A stretch of DNA of 64,000 nucleotides from Afipia clevelandensis ATCC 49720 (GCF_000336555.1 NZ_KB375281.1:687803-751802), one strand, 5' to 3'. Counted from the stretch's first letter, positions 7,971 through 17,534 are shown. Notes: a model not told the origin generated them from the sequence alone. Program-made: numbers and translations.

Positions 7971-10448
7971 TTATTGCGCCGCGTTGAATGATGACGTGCC
8001 GATCGTGCGAAGGCCGATCTGCAGCATGATGCGGTGATCGGTGACCGGTGTTGTATAGCTCGTCGAGGTATACGCGTAGTCGGTGATGTAGTTCGCCGCG
8101 ATGATGAAGCAGTCATCCACATAGCCCGCGCCCACGATGTACTGGTTCACGGTCTGGTTGGTAATGTCGTAGCGCAGGCCGCCGGACAGGACCCAGTTCG
8201 ATGCCACCTTGAAGGTGCCGGTTCCAACGATGCCTTCGCGGCGGTTCAGGAATCCGAGTTCCGGCTGCTTGTCGTAGTTGCCATAGAGCAGGCTGACCTG
8301 GAAGCGGTCGAAGTTGGCGCGGCCTTCAAGCTCGAAGCGGCGTACGGCGCCGGTGGCTTCGTCCAGCCGCGTCCGGGCGGTCAGGCTGTAAATCCTGTTC
8401 GGCTGATAGGAGACACGGGCCACATAGTCGGAACGGGACTTGTCCAGACCGCTGCCGAGGCCGGTATTGGTCAGGTCCTGTACGGCAAACGAATTCAGGC
8501 CGAACAACTGGTACGATTGTCCGAACAGCACGTTGATGAAGCCGCCGCGGTCAAACTGCGTGGTCGCCTGAACGCCGACATTGGCGCGGCCGCCACCTTC
8601 GACACGATCGTAGCCCGAGAACTTGTCGACGCGGAACAGGTTGCTGTCGTCGAAGGTGAAGCTCTGCGCATCTTCGTTGGGAAGGCGGCCGGCGTTCGGC
8701 TCATTCGGGCGGACGATGATCTGCGCAATAGGTTCGATCGTCGTGGTGCCCCATGGCTGCACATTGATGAACGGATAGCGGTACTCGAGGCCGACCGTGG
8801 GCATCAGGCGGGCGGTCTGGGTCGAGCCAACCGGCAGATAGTTGGAGACGCCAGGCTGGTTGTCGATGTTGGCGCTGATCACGTCGCCGCGCAGCGAGGC
8901 GAACGGCGTGAAGATCTGGCCGATGGAGTCGGTGAACGATCGGCGCCATTCGACTTCGGCGGTCAGGCGGGTGTAATCGCCCGGAATGCCGCGCAACAGG
9001 CAGTTCGACGGAATTTTCTTGGTCGGATCCGCGGATGTCGGCAGGCAGAAGCCGTTGAGAAGGGCGGTCGGATTGATCGCGTCGAACGAAGCGGTCTGGC
9101 GGCTCAGGCTGGTGAAGTTGGCCTTGTAGCTGAACTCGCCGCCGAGAATGTTGCGGTTGAGCACGTTGGAGTAGTCGATCACCGGATGAATGACCGGAAT
9201 CTGGCTCTGGTTGTCCGCTGCCGAATAACCGAGGAAGTGCATCACGCGCGCGTCGAAGTAGCTGCGATTGCCGACGCCGGTGAGATAGATCTGCGACAGA
9301 CCCGTATCCGGCGTCAGCAGGAAAGCGTTGAGCGCGTTTTTGTACGGTCCCAAGTTGTAGTCGAAGAAGAATGCCTTGTCGGAAACCGCGACCGCATCCC
9401 AGCCCCAGACCCATTTGTCGTTGAGTGCAAACTGGCCCTTGGTGTCGATGCCGCCGCGGAACTCGCGCTGACCGGGCTGCGCGTTGAACTGGTTCGGATC
9501 GTCCTGACGGATGCCATAGGCGCGGATTTCGTAAGCGCCGTTGATCAGGCGCTGACGGAATTCACCCTGCAGCAGCAGGCCTTGTTTGGTCGTATAGCGC
9601 GGCGTCACCGTCGCGTCGTAATCCGGCGCGAGCGCGAAATAATAGGGCACCTCAATGCCAACACCGTAACGGGTGTTGGACATGTAGTTCGGGATCAAAA
9701 AGCCGCTCTTGCGCTTGACTGTCGGGTCCGGCGTCGAGAAGAACGGCAGGTAGGCGATAGGCTGACCGAAGAACTCGAGGCGTGCGTCCTCGAAATACAG
9801 CATCTTCTCGGTCTGATTGTGAATGATGCGCGCGCCCTTGACCTGCCACAGCGGCGGTTTTTTCGGATTGTCCTTACAGGCCGCGCAGGCGGTGTAGACG
9901 CCGTTCTGGAAGATCGTGACTTCGCCGCCGGTGCGCTCCGCGCGCGTTGCGGCCATGCGGGTCTGGTCGGCGGTGTCGAGCCGCAGTGAGTCGACAAAGC
10001 CGTCGCGATAATCATCCGACAGGTCGAGCAGGTTGGCGTAGGTGATCTTTCCGTCGGTATCGGTCAGACGGACGTTGCCCTCGGCGTGAAGGCGCTTGGT
10101 CTTCTGGTCGTAGATGACCTTGTCCGCCTCCAGCGTCGACCCGTTGTAATAGATCTGAACGCTGCCAACCGCCGCCACGCGCGAGTTGTTGTAGTCGTAA
10201 TTGACCTCGGTAGCCTGGACCAGCATCTGCCCGTCGTTGTTTGTCGGGCGGGCCTGCTTCGGCGGTTTTGGAGGGAGCTGGTTGAAGCGGAACGATTGCT
10301 GGGCGGCTGCCGGCGTGACGTCGGCAACACCGAAGCCGACGGCCATGCACAGTCCCAGAATGGCAGACATAACCGTGCTTTGACGGCGCAAGCGTATGCG
10401 CCGCCTGAACGCAGGCGTCCGTCCTTGGAGGGCGGCGACAACGGCCAC
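7971..10448 (-). CDS. lptD: LPS-assembly protein LptD (OstA)
   Basis: LptD is the outer-membrane barrel that, with LptE, inserts lipopolysaccharide into the outer leaflet. From GTG at 10448 the product is 825 residues: a signal peptide ending near AAAQQ, an OstA/LptA-like beta-jellyroll domain (VQATEVNYDYNNSRVAAVG, about 75-190), then a large C-terminal barrel. Cysteines occur in CAACKDNP, in the FCLPTS...SNCLLR loop, and near the C-terminus (DDCFIIAA), so intramolecular disulphides are possible. GTG is chosen because an AGGAGG lies 5 bases upstream and the GTG shares one base with the lptG stop (TAGTG). An in-frame ATG at 10514 lies inside lptG. Confidence 0.95.
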   Translation of the reverse strand: MAVVAALQGRTPAFRRRIRLRRQSTVMSAILGLCMAVGFGVADVTPAAAQQSFRFNQLPPKPPKQARPTNNDGQMLVQATEVNYDYNNSRVAAVGSVQIYYNGSTLEADKVIYDQKTKRLHAEGNVRLTDTDGKITYANLLDLSDDYRDGFVDSLRLDTADQTRMAATRAERTGGEVTIFQNGVYTACAACKDNPKKPPLWQVKGARIIHNQTEKMLYFEDARLEFFGQPIAYLPFFSTPDPTVKRKSGFLIPNYMSNTRYGVGIEVPYYFALAPDYDATVTPRYTTKQGLLLQGEFRQRLINGAYEIRAYGIRQDDPNQFNAQPGQREFRGGIDTKGQFALNDKWVWGWDAVAVSDKAFFFDYNLGPYKNALNAFLLTPDTGLSQIYLTGVGNRSYFDARVMHFLGYSAADNQSQIPVIHPVIDYSNVLNRNILGGEFSYKANFTSLSRQTASFDAINPTALLNGFCLPTSADPTKKIPSNCLLRGIPGDYTRLTAEVEWRRSFTDSIGQIFTPFASLRGDVISANIDNQPGVSNYLPVGSTQTARLMPTVGLEYRYPFINVQPWGTTTIEPIAQIIVRPNEPNAGRLPNEDAQSFTFDDSNLFRVDKFSGYDRVEGGGRANVGVQATTQFDRGGFINVLFGQSYQLFGLNSFAVQDLTNTGLGSGLDKSRSDYVARVSYQPNRIYSLTARTRLDEATGAVRRFELEGRANFDRFQVSLLYGNYDKQPELGFLNRREGIVGTGTFKVASNWVLSGGLRYDITNQTVNQYIVGAGYVDDCFIIAANYITDYAYTSTSYTTPVTDHRIMLQIGLRTIGTSSFNAAQ

Positions 10449-11536
10449 TACCCGTCCTCCTGGTACAGCAAGGCCAAAAATCCCGAGAGGCCACCCACAC
10501 AGACGGGTAGCCACGCGGCAGCGAGCGGATGCATCAACTCGGCCTTGCTTAAATCCTCAGTTACTTTCGACAGGACATAGAGCAGAAACCCTGCTGCAAC
10601 GCCACTTAAAACCATCTTTTGCACGCCGCCGAACCGGAAGAACCGCAGGCTGACGGCAGCCGCCAGCATGACCATCGCAGCCAGCAAAAACGGGCGTGCG
10701 ATGAGCTTCTGGTATTGCAGACGGTAACCCGCTGTAGCCTGGCCGGAGTTTTCCGACGACCGGATGTAGTCGGGCAGTTGCCAGAAAGACACAGTTTCGG
10801 GGGTGGAGAAACTGTTCCGGACCTGCGCGAGGGTCAGGGTGGTGGCCAGGGTGAGTCTGTCCAGCTCTTCCAGCGGGCTATCTAGCCGGTACCGGCGCAC
10901 CTGCTTGAACACCCATTGGCCGGGCTCGAGGGTGGCCTCGTTGGCCTCGATTCTTTCCTTGAAAGTGCCCGAAGGGTCGTACCTGAATACCGTGATGCCC
11001 GTAAGGAGCGACCCCTGTCCCTGGCTGCGGGCGGCATTGATAATGCTCTGTCCCTCGCTTGTGGACTGGTTGAGCCAGAAGCCCGCGCCATCCTGAGCCC
11101 GCGGTGCGCCGTCAGTGAAGATTCGGGTCTCCATGACCTTGGCGCGTTCAAGCATTTCCGCGGACAGGGGATTGTAAAGGACGGTGGCGAGCATGCCGAG
11201 GAACAGCGCGCTCAACAGGGCGGGCGTCGTGAACTGCCAGGCGGAAATGCCGGCCGCGCGCGCGATCACAAGCTCGAGCCGCCGCGACAGGGCGAGGAAC
11301 GAGATCATCGCGCCGATCAGGATACAGAACGGCATCAGTTTTTCGAGCGACAGCGGCACGCGGAATAGCGCGGTCTGCGCGACGAACAGGCCCGAGACAT
11401 TCGGCAGGCTTCCGGCTCGGCGCATCAGTTCGATGTAGTCGACGGTAATCACGAGCACGAAGATCGAGGCGAACGTCGCAACCGAAGCGATCACGAAGCG
11501 GGCGGCGAAATAGCGTGCAAGAATTGTCGTGACCAT
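10448..11536 (-). CDS. lptG: LPS export ABC transporter permease LptG
   Basis: LptG is one of two inner-membrane permeases of the LptB2FG machine that extracts lipopolysaccharide. The 362-residue product has the YjgP/YjgQ layout: membrane helices near residues 15-40, 60-85 and 100-125, a periplasmic jellyroll, then three helices at the C-terminus. SRRLELVIARAAGISAWQF is the typical coupling region. Its stop overlaps the lptD start by one base. The usual upstream partner lptF is not present: only a 64-codon ORF and a short gap separate it from the divergent pepA gene. Confidence 0.93.
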   Translation of the reverse strand: MVTTILARYFAARFVIASVATFASIFVLVITVDYIELMRRAGSLPNVSGLFVAQTALFRVPLSLEKLMPFCILIGAMISFLALSRRLELVIARAAGISAWQFTTPALLSALFLGMLATVLYNPLSAEMLERAKVMETRIFTDGAPRAQDGAGFWLNQSTSEGQSIINAARSQGQGSLLTGITVFRYDPSGTFKERIEANEATLEPGQWVFKQVRRYRLDSPLEELDRLTLATTLTLAQVRNSFSTPETVSFWQLPDYIRSSENSGQATAGYRLQYQKLIARPFLLAAMVMLAAAVSLRFFRFGGVQKMVLSGVAAGFLLYVLSKVTEDLSKAELMHPLAAAWLPVCVGGLSGFLALLYQEDG

Positions 11537-11549
11537 GCGCAGGGCCGCC

Positions 11550-11744
11550 TTACGCCAATGCCAGCCGCAGGACGGCTTGCGCGGTCGCGATGCTCTTGGC
11601 GGACGACAGCGCAGTCGTCCGGTCTTCGGTGGTGTCGTTCGACCCCATCAGGCAGCAATATCCCCAACTCCAGCCGGATTTCGCGCTCACCCCCACCTTT
11701 TTCCAGGTTCCCCAGGGGACGCGGAATCGCGCTGTCCGGCACAT
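11550..11744 (-). CDS. Small ORF where lptF is expected; function unknown
   Basis: An ATG-initiated 64-codon frame ends 13 bases before lptG. Third codon positions are about 80% G or C, like neighbouring genes, which favours coding. The product is rich in Trp and Gly near its N-terminus (RVPWGTWKKVGV, GWSWGYCC) and Ala-rich at its end. I do not recognise it and see no similarity to LptF. No good ribosome binding site precedes the ATG. It could be a real small protein, the remnant of a deleted gene, or non-coding leader sequence. Confidence 0.35.
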   Translation of the reverse strand: MCRTARFRVPWGTWKKVGVSAKSGWSWGYCCLMGSNDTTEDRTTALSSAKSIATAQAVLRLALA

Positions 11745-12022
11745 TCTTAAGTCATAGCATCCCTTTGATTGGTCAACAAAATGGCTGACCTGAGGCCGGG
11801 CGTGAAGTGTGGTTAATAAAAAGCCATCGTTGCATTGCGGCCACGCCGGATTGGCAGCGCCAGGCGGCGTGTCGCAGACCTTACCCGCAACTCGTGCGCC
11901 GGACGGCGCTTGGCACCGACCGCAGGAAAGCGCCATATAGCAAAGTCCCATGTTCCGAATCCGGATATCCCGTGGATTTGGATGTCTTTGCTCGCAATCG
12001 CGATGATCTGGAGGATTTGCCT

Positions 12023-13525
12023 ATGACCGACGCCGTCAAGGTCGGCTTCGTACCGTTTTCCGCTGCCGCACGCGGCGTTCTGGTGGTGTTTTGCGATGAT
12101 ACGCTGAAATTCGGACCGGCGACGATCAAGGCGCTGGGCTCCACCGTCAACGCGGTCAAGCGCGCGGCGGCGGCGAACCAGTTCAAGGGCAAAAGCGGCG
12201 GCGCTCTGGATATCCTGGCTCCGGAAGGCTTGAAGGTGGGCCGCCTGATTGTCGTCGGTGTCGGCAAGCTCGCCTCGCTCAAGGACGGTGACTTCATCAA
12301 GCTCGGCGGCAAGGTCGCCGCCAAGATCACCGCAGGCACCGAAGCGGTGACGATTCTCGCCGAACTGCCGTCGGGCGCGATGAAGGGATCGCAGGCCGCG
12401 TCGATTGCAGCGGGTGTCCGGCTGCGCGCCTACCGGTTCACCCGTTACAAGACCACGAAGAAGGAAACGGACAACGCACCACTGCGTGCGCAGTTTTCGG
12501 TCGCCGTGGCGGACGTCGCTGCCGCGCGCAAGGCATTTGCGCCGGAAAGTCAGGTTGTGGACGGCGTGCTGGTTGCGCGCGAACTCGTCAACGAGCCGCC
12601 GAATGTGCTGTTCCCGGCGGAATTCGCGCGCCGCGCAACGCAGTTGCGCAAGCTCGGGGTCAAGGTTGAAGTCCTCGACGTCAAGGCGATGACAAAGCTC
12701 GGCATGGGCGCGTTGCTCGGCGTGTCGCAGGGTTCGGAACACGACGGCCGGATGGTCATCATGCGCTGGAACGGCGGCAAGCCGGGCGAACAGCCGATTG
12801 CCTTCGTCGGCAAGGGGGTTTGCTTCGACACCGGCGGTATCTCCATCAAGCCGGCCGGCAGCATGGAAGACATGAAGGGCGATATGGGCGGCGCAGCCTG
12901 CGTCGTCGGCCTGATGCACGCGCTAGCCGCGCGCAAGGCCAAGGTCAATGTGATCGGCGCCATCGGTCTGGTCGAAAACATGCCGGACGGTAACGCCCAG
13001 CGGCCGGGCGATATCGTCACGTCGATGTCGGGACAGACCATCGAGATCATCAATACCGACGCCGAAGGCCGTCTCGTGCTGGCGGATGTGCTCTGGTATG
13101 TCGCGAAAAAGCACAAGCCGAAATTGATGGTCGACCTGGCAACGCTGACCGGCGCGATCATGGTTGCGCTCGGCGTCGATTATGCCGGCATGTTCTCCAA
13201 CGACGACAAACTCGCGGAACGCCTGACAGCCGCGGGGCAGGAGACCGGCGAGCGGGTCTGGCGCATGCCGCTCGGTCCAGAATACGACAAGCAGATCGAC
13301 TCCCAGTTCGCCGACATGAAGAACACCGGAACCCGCAACGGCGGTTCGATCACGGCGGCGCAGTTCCTGCAGCGCTTTGTTGACGGCACGCCATGGGCGC
13401 ATCTCGACATCGCCGGTACTGCGATGGGCGTGCCGGCGTCCGACCTCAACCGGAGCTGGGGCTCGGGCTACGGTGTGCGTCTCCTGAACCAGCTTGTGGC
13501 CGACAACTACGAGGCGAAGCGATAA
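12023..13525 (+). CDS. pepA: Leucyl aminopeptidase (M17 family)
   Basis: PepA removes N-terminal residues from peptides using two metal ions in the cytoplasm; in E. coli it also binds DNA. The 500-residue product has an N-terminal macro-like domain and a C-terminal M17 catalytic domain with [20 protein letters not shown] (near 270) and the signature [12 protein letters not shown] (near 345). ATG at 12023 has GGAGG 8 bases upstream; the longer frame from 11807 is not supported. The gene is divergent from lptG with about 280 bases of shared upstream DNA beyond the small ORF. Confidence 0.96.
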   Translation: MTDAVKVGFVPFSAAARGVLVVFCDDTLKFGPATIKALGSTVNAVKRAAAANQFKGKSGGALDILAPEGLKVGRLIVVGVGKLASLKDGDFIKLGGKVAAKITAGTEAVTILAELPSGAMKGSQAASIAAGVRLRAYRFTRYKTTKKETDNAPLRAQFSVAVADVAAARKAFAPESQVVDGVLVARELVNEPPNVLFPAEFARRATQLRKLGVKVEVLDVKAMTKLGMGALLGVSQGSEHDGRMVIMRWNGGKPGEQPIAFVGKGVCFDTGGISIKPAGSMEDMKGDMGGAACVVGLMHALAARKAKVNVIGAIGLVENMPDGNAQRPGDIVTSMSGQTIEIINTDAEGRLVLADVLWYVAKKHKPKLMVDLATLTGAIMVALGVDYAGMFSNDDKLAERLTAAGQETGERVWRMPLGPEYDKQIDSQFADMKNTGTRNGGSITAAQFLQRFVDGTPWAHLDIAGTAMGVPASDLNRSWGSGYGVRLLNQLVADNYEAKR

Positions 13526-13536
13526 CGCTGTCCTCC

Positions 13537-13618
13537 GTCATTGCGAGCGAAACGAAGCAATCCATTCTTAAAGAAGGCAAGAATGGATTGCTTCGTCGCT
13601 ATCGCTTCTCGCAATGAC
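13537..13618. repeat. Dispersed palindromic repeat, copy 2
   Basis: Arms begin GTCATTGCGAG and end GAAGCAATCC ATTC; the right arm is the reverse complement with a short insertion as in copy 1. It lies in the 122-base gap between pepA and holC, here downstream of one gene and upstream of another on the same strand. Confidence 0.85.
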
Positions 13619-13647
13619 GAAATCAAACCCGAGGGTCACCATAGGCG

Positions 13648-14100
13648 ATGACCGAAGTGCTGTTTTATCATCTGCAAGACATGACACTTGAAAAAGTGTT
13701 GCCGCCGCTGCTTGAGAAATCCCTCGAGCGCGGCTGGCGTGTTGCGGTGCAGACCGGATCGGAGGAGCGCGCGGAGGCGCTCGACGCGCATCTGTGGACC
13801 TATCGCGACGATTCGTTTCTGCCGCATGGCACATGGCGCGAAAGCGACGTCGCGAACCAGCCGATCGTCCTCACGGTGGATGACGGCAATCCGAACAACG
13901 CCAATGTGAGGTTCATTGTCGATACGGCAGGCCTGCCGAAGGACTGTGCAACCTACGACCGCGTGGTTCTGGTCTTCAATGGCGATGACGATGAAGCCCT
14001 GAGTGTTGCGCGGGCGGCTTGGACCGACGGTAAATCCCGCGGGCTCGATCTGACCTACTGGCAGACCGATGAACGCGGCAGATGGCAGAAGCGGGCCTAA
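13648..14100 (+). CDS. holC: DNA polymerase III chi subunit
   Basis: HolC (chi) links the clamp loader to single-stranded DNA-binding protein. The 150-residue product has the family pattern: MTEVLFYHL start, LLEKSLERGWRVAVQ, LDAHLWTYRDDSFLPHG near 50, and DRVVLVFNGDDDEAL near 110, ending in a W-rich tail. Length is typical. It follows pepA, a common order across proteobacteria, but the palindromic repeat now separates the two. Confidence 0.95.
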   Translation: MTEVLFYHLQDMTLEKVLPPLLEKSLERGWRVAVQTGSEERAEALDAHLWTYRDDSFLPHGTWRESDVANQPIVLTVDDGNPNNANVRFIVDTAGLPKDCATYDRVVLVFNGDDDEALSVARAAWTDGKSRGLDLTYWQTDERGRWQKRA

Positions 14101-14343
14101 GCAATCTGGCTGCGCAATCCGCGGCCGCGTTAAACATTACAGTCTTTTTCGTTGACCTGACCGGCGGTTAGCCACCATGGTGCCGCAAAGGGGTGTTGGA
14201 AGGCCGGGCTTGTGCCGTGATAAGGCGCATGTTCCATCAGGGCCGCCGCACGACGCGCAAATGATTGTTTAGGCATTTGCTTTAGTGGTGTCCGGGTTCC
14301 GTCATGCGCGTTCAAAGCGCCAGGTTTGTGTGAGAGCGAAGAT

Positions 14344-14883
14344 TTGAGCGTCCAGCGTAAAAGCATCCATGTCCGGCAGTGGGTCGCCCTTCTGATTGTG
14401 GCTCCCATGGTCACGGGCTGCGGCGGTGTCGGCGCGCTGTCGGATTTCTCGCTCAAGGATCAGGAGTGGTTCGCGCGGCCAGGCAAGATTTTCAAGGCCG
14501 GCAACAGCTCGATCGAAACGCCGCCGCTTAGTCCGACCAAGGAAGTGTCTGCCAACGACCTGATTTCGTCCGACGGTCAGTGCCCTGGCGCGGTCGCGCC
14601 GGGTCCCGCGGATGCCAATGCATCGACTGAAGGTCAGATTGTCGCAGCGCCGGTCGCGTTGGGGCACACCGAATGCGATGTGGCGCGCGCAATCGCCGTT
14701 GCGCCGGACAGCGTGAATCTGACGAACAACGAGCGTGGTGATCGCGTCGCGCTCGTGACGTGGAAAACCGGACCGCGGCCCGGTGCCTACACCTTTACGT
14801 CCGGCCGCCTGACGTCGATTGAACGTGTCGACGTGCCGCCGCCGGAGAAGCCGGCGCGGGGCGCAAAGAAGAAGCGCGCATAG
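14344..14883 (+). CDS. Predicted lipoprotein, possibly BamE/SmpA-like
   Basis: The product starts with a basic region, a hydrophobic stretch and a lipobox ending MVTGC, so it is likely lipid-anchored. The C-terminal half contains GHTECDVARAIA, then NNERGDRVALVTWKTGPRPG and FTSGRLTSIERV. That pattern of a helix followed by strands resembles small BamE/SmpA-type outer-membrane lipoproteins, but this is a weak inference. The start is uncertain: TTG at 14344 gives 179 residues, TTG at 14326 gives 185. It is convergent with the ABC-F gene, with only 4 bases between stops. Confidence 0.72.
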   Translation: MSVQRKSIHVRQWVALLIVAPMVTGCGGVGALSDFSLKDQEWFARPGKIFKAGNSSIETPPLSPTKEVSANDLISSDGQCPGAVAPGPADANASTEGQIVAAPVALGHTECDVARAIAVAPDSVNLTNNERGDRVALVTWKTGPRPGAYTFTSGRLTSIERVDVPPPEKPARGAKKKRA

Positions 14884-14887
14884 TCTT

Positions 14888-16756
14888 TCAGCCAGCCGCT
14901 TCGTCGTAGGACGAACTTGCTTCCAGCCATTCATCTTCCGCGCGTTGCAACGCTTCAGCCGCGCTTGCGCGCGCCTTGGTCAGTTGCGCGGCCTGCTTCG
15001 GGTCGCGCTTGAACAGATCGGGCAGGGCAAGAGCCGCGTCGATCTTTTCGATGATGCCGGTGATCCGCGCGATCTCACTTTCGGCCTGCGCGATCTTCTG
15101 CTTCAGCGGGACGCGCTTTTCCTTGGGACGCGGCTGCGGCTTGTCGCGGCCGGCGCTGCGCTCGCTGTTTCCACGGTCGCGCTCCGTGGAGCGCGACGAG
15201 AGAACCGATCGCCGATAGTCATCGAGGTCGCCGTCGTAAGGCGTCACGGCGCGGTCCGCCACCACCCAGAGCTGATCGGCGCAGGCCTCGATCAGGTAGC
15301 GGTCATGCGAGACCATGATGATCGCGCCGGGAAAATCGTTGATGGCCTCCGCCAGCGCCGCGCGGCTGTCGATGTCGAGATGATTGGTCGGCTCGTCGAG
15401 GATAATCATGTTCGGGCCGTAGAAGGTTGCGAGCCCGAGCAGCAGCCGCGCCTTCTCGCCGCCGGAGAGCGAACTGACCTTGGTATCGGCCGCCTTGCCG
15501 GAAAATCCGATGGCGCCGGTGCGTGCGCGGACCTTCGTTTCCGTCTCGTTCGGCATCAGCCGCCGCAGATGATCGTAGGCCGAGCCTTCGAGGTCGAGTT
15601 CGTCGGTCTGATGCTGCGCGAAGTATCCGACCGATAGATTGGCGGCGCGCACGACCTTGCCGGAAAATGGCGGCAGCTTGCCGGCGAGAAGTTTAACAAG
15701 CGTCGATTTGCCGTTGCCGTTGGAGCCGAGCAGGGCGATGCGGTCATCATTGTCGATGCGCAGCGTGACCTTGTTCAGCACGGGCTTTGCGGGATCGTAG
15801 CCGACCGACACGCCATCCACCGCGATAATCGGCGGCGAGAGTGTTTTCTCCGGCTCCGGAAATGTGATCTCGCGCACGTCCTGCGTGACAAGCGCGGTGA
15901 CCGGCTTCATCCGTTCCAGCATTTTCACGCGCGATTGCGCCTGTTTCGCTTTCGAGGCCTTGGCCTTGAAGCGGTCGACGAACGCCTGCAGCCGCTTGCG
16001 TTCGTCCATCTGTTTTTTGGCGTGTTTGGCGTCGAGCATTTCGCGCGTCGCGCGCTGCTCCTCGAACGACGAATACGTCCCCTTGTAAAGCGTGAGCTTG
16101 CCGCGATCGAGATGCAGGATCTGGTCGACGGATGTATCGAGCAGGTCGCGATCGTGGCTGATGACGATCACCGTGCGGGGATAATTCGCAAGATGATCCT
16201 CGAGCCAGAGCGTGCCTTCGAGGTCGAGATAGTTGGTCGGCTCGTCCAGCAGCAGAAGATCGGGCGCTGCAAACAGCGTCGCCGCCAGTGCGACGCGCAT
16301 GCGCCAGCCGCCGGAGAATTCCGAGCAGGAGCGCAATTGATCGGCAGCGGAAAAGCCGAGGCCCGAGAGAATGGCTGCCGCGCGCGCAGGGGCTGAATGA
16401 GCATCGATATCAACGAGGCGCGTCTGGATGTCGGCGATGCGGTGCGGGTCGTGTGCGGTCTCCGCTTCGTGCAGCAGCGCGGCGCGTTCAAGGTCGGCCT
16501 TGAGGACAACGTCGATCAGGCTTTCCGGTCCATCTGGCGCTTCCTGCGCGAGACTGCCTACACGCCAGCGCGGTGGAATGGTGATCGAGCCGGATTCAAG
16601 CGCCAAATCGCCACGAATGGCGTGAAACAAGGTCGATTTCCCAACACCATTGCGGCCGACAAAGCCGACGCGCGCGCCCGGCACGATCTGCACCGTGCTC
16701 TGGTCGATCAGAAGGCGTCCGGCGATGCGGATGGAAATGTCATTGATGGACAGCAT
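14888..16756 (-). CDS. ABC-F family ATP-binding cassette protein (YheS-like)
   Basis: The 622-residue product has two ABC ATPase domains and no membrane segments, as in ABC-F proteins that act on ribosomes. Domain one has Walker A GRNGVGKST near residue 34 and signature SGGWRMRVALA; domain two has GSNGNGKST near 345 and LSGGEKARLLL. Between them is the charged linker with KHAKKQMDERKRLQAF, and a Lys/Arg/Glu-rich coiled coil lies at about 530-615. Both halves carry LLLDEPTN- or ILDEPTN-type Walker B motifs. The layout matches YheS/Uup more than antibiotic-resistance members, but subgroup assignment needs a tree. Confidence 0.92.
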   Translation of the reverse strand: MLSINDISIRIAGRLLIDQSTVQIVPGARVGFVGRNGVGKSTLFHAIRGDLALESGSITIPPRWRVGSLAQEAPDGPESLIDVVLKADLERAALLHEAETAHDPHRIADIQTRLVDIDAHSAPARAAAILSGLGFSAADQLRSCSEFSGGWRMRVALAATLFAAPDLLLLDEPTNYLDLEGTLWLEDHLANYPRTVIVISHDRDLLDTSVDQILHLDRGKLTLYKGTYSSFEEQRATREMLDAKHAKKQMDERKRLQAFVDRFKAKASKAKQAQSRVKMLERMKPVTALVTQDVREITFPEPEKTLSPPIIAVDGVSVGYDPAKPVLNKVTLRIDNDDRIALLGSNGNGKSTLVKLLAGKLPPFSGKVVRAANLSVGYFAQHQTDELDLEGSAYDHLRRLMPNETETKVRARTGAIGFSGKAADTKVSSLSGGEKARLLLGLATFYGPNMIILDEPTNHLDIDSRAALAEAINDFPGAIIMVSHDRYLIEACADQLWVVADRAVTPYDGDLDDYRRSVLSSRSTERDRGNSERSAGRDKPQPRPKEKRVPLKQKIAQAESEIARITGIIEKIDAALALPDLFKRDPKQAAQLTKARASAAEALQRAEDEWLEASSSYDEAAG

Positions 16757-16866
16757 GGCGGGCTTTTACGGAACAGCCCGCCGAACGCAACAGCTTTGTC
16801 GGGTAAAATCGGGGCAAATCGCGATGGCTTCCGCGCATCCGACTCCCGCTTTGGAGAGAAAGCGCG

Positions 16867-17073
16867 CTAGTGCGATTTCGCGTCCGGAACGAGCGGCGGT
16901 GCGGCTTCGCCATCGAGTTCGGGCAGGCGCGCGATCAATGCGTTCAATCCCTGCGGCAGTTCAGGCGGCTGGCGGTTGAGTGTATCGCGCAGCCGTTCGC
17001 CGATGCCCTGACAGACGGCTTCGCTGTGAAGGTGATCGAGATGGACACCGGGAGCATTCAATCGAGTCGCCAT
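16867..17073 (-). CDS. Small conserved-looking protein of unknown function
   Basis: A 68-residue frame starts MATRLNAPGVHLDHLHSEA and contains CQGIGERLRDTLNRQ. It has no signal peptide or membrane segment and a Pro-rich C-terminus. ATG at 17073 has a GGA-type site upstream; codon use matches neighbours. I do not recognise a family. It lies about 110 bases upstream of the ABC-F gene on the same strand. Confidence 0.55.
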   Translation of the reverse strand: MATRLNAPGVHLDHLHSEAVCQGIGERLRDTLNRQPPELPQGLNALIARLPELDGEAAPPLVPDAKSH

Positions 17074-17220
17074 GATCAATTCCAATCCGGCTTGTTTCAA
17101 TTGGCTTCAAGTTTGAATCAATACCACGGGACAATGCGGTGACCGCGGTTTGGGTTCGCGACTTTGCCGGGCATGGTTTGAATCCGGTAAAAATTTAAAT
17201 GCTTGGGAACCGGGAACCCG

Positions 17221-17260
17221 AAAGAAGAAAGCCTCCGAACAGTTTCACCTGATCGGAGGC
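17221..17260 (-). terminator. Rho-independent terminator
   Basis: On the minus strand GCCTCCGA and TCGGAGGC form a perfect 8-bp stem with a 14-base loop, followed by TTTCTTCTTTC. It closes the small secreted-protein gene that ends at 17289. Confidence 0.75.
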
Positions 17261-17288
17261 CAAGTCTGTGGGAGGAGCGATGCGTCGC

Positions 17289-17534
17289 TCAATAGCAGAC
17301 GTTGACGACCCGATAACGCAGGCCATACCGCGTGGGAACGAGGCGCTTCACGTAGCAGCCGCCATAACCGGGGCCGTAGCCGCCGACATAGAGACCGTAA
17401 CCGTGGCCCCAGTGGCCGTGATGGTGATGATGCCAGCCGCCTTTCCAGCCCTTGGCCGAAGCCTCGGTGGACATCATTGCGGTGGTGGACAGAGCAGCGA
17501 CAGCAGCCACTCCAAGAACGAGTTTGCGCAACAT
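17289..17534 (-). CDS. Small secreted Gly/His-rich protein, paralogue A
   Basis: The 81-residue product has a Sec signal peptide (MLRKLVLGVAAVAALSTT, cleavage near ASAKG). It then has a run of five His within a Gly/Trp/His region, a Gly/Tyr-rich stretch, and the C-terminal block GGCYVKRLVPTRYGLRYR ending VNVCY. Two cysteines could form a disulphide. The same C-terminal block ends the adjacent upstream gene. Function is unknown; the His-rich part could bind metal. GGAGA precedes ATG 17534. It has its own terminator downstream. Confidence 0.8.
   Translation of the reverse strand: MLRKLVLGVAAVAALSTTAMMSTEASAKGWKGGWHHHHHGHWGHGYGLYVGGYGPGYGGCYVKRLVPTRYGLRYRVVNVCY

Noticed and set aside
8034-9989. 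Long open frame (651 codons) on the plus strand opposite lptD.
   Set aside because: High GC at third positions of lptD removes stops on the complementary strand. The product is compositionally odd and has no domain, and lptD is certain.
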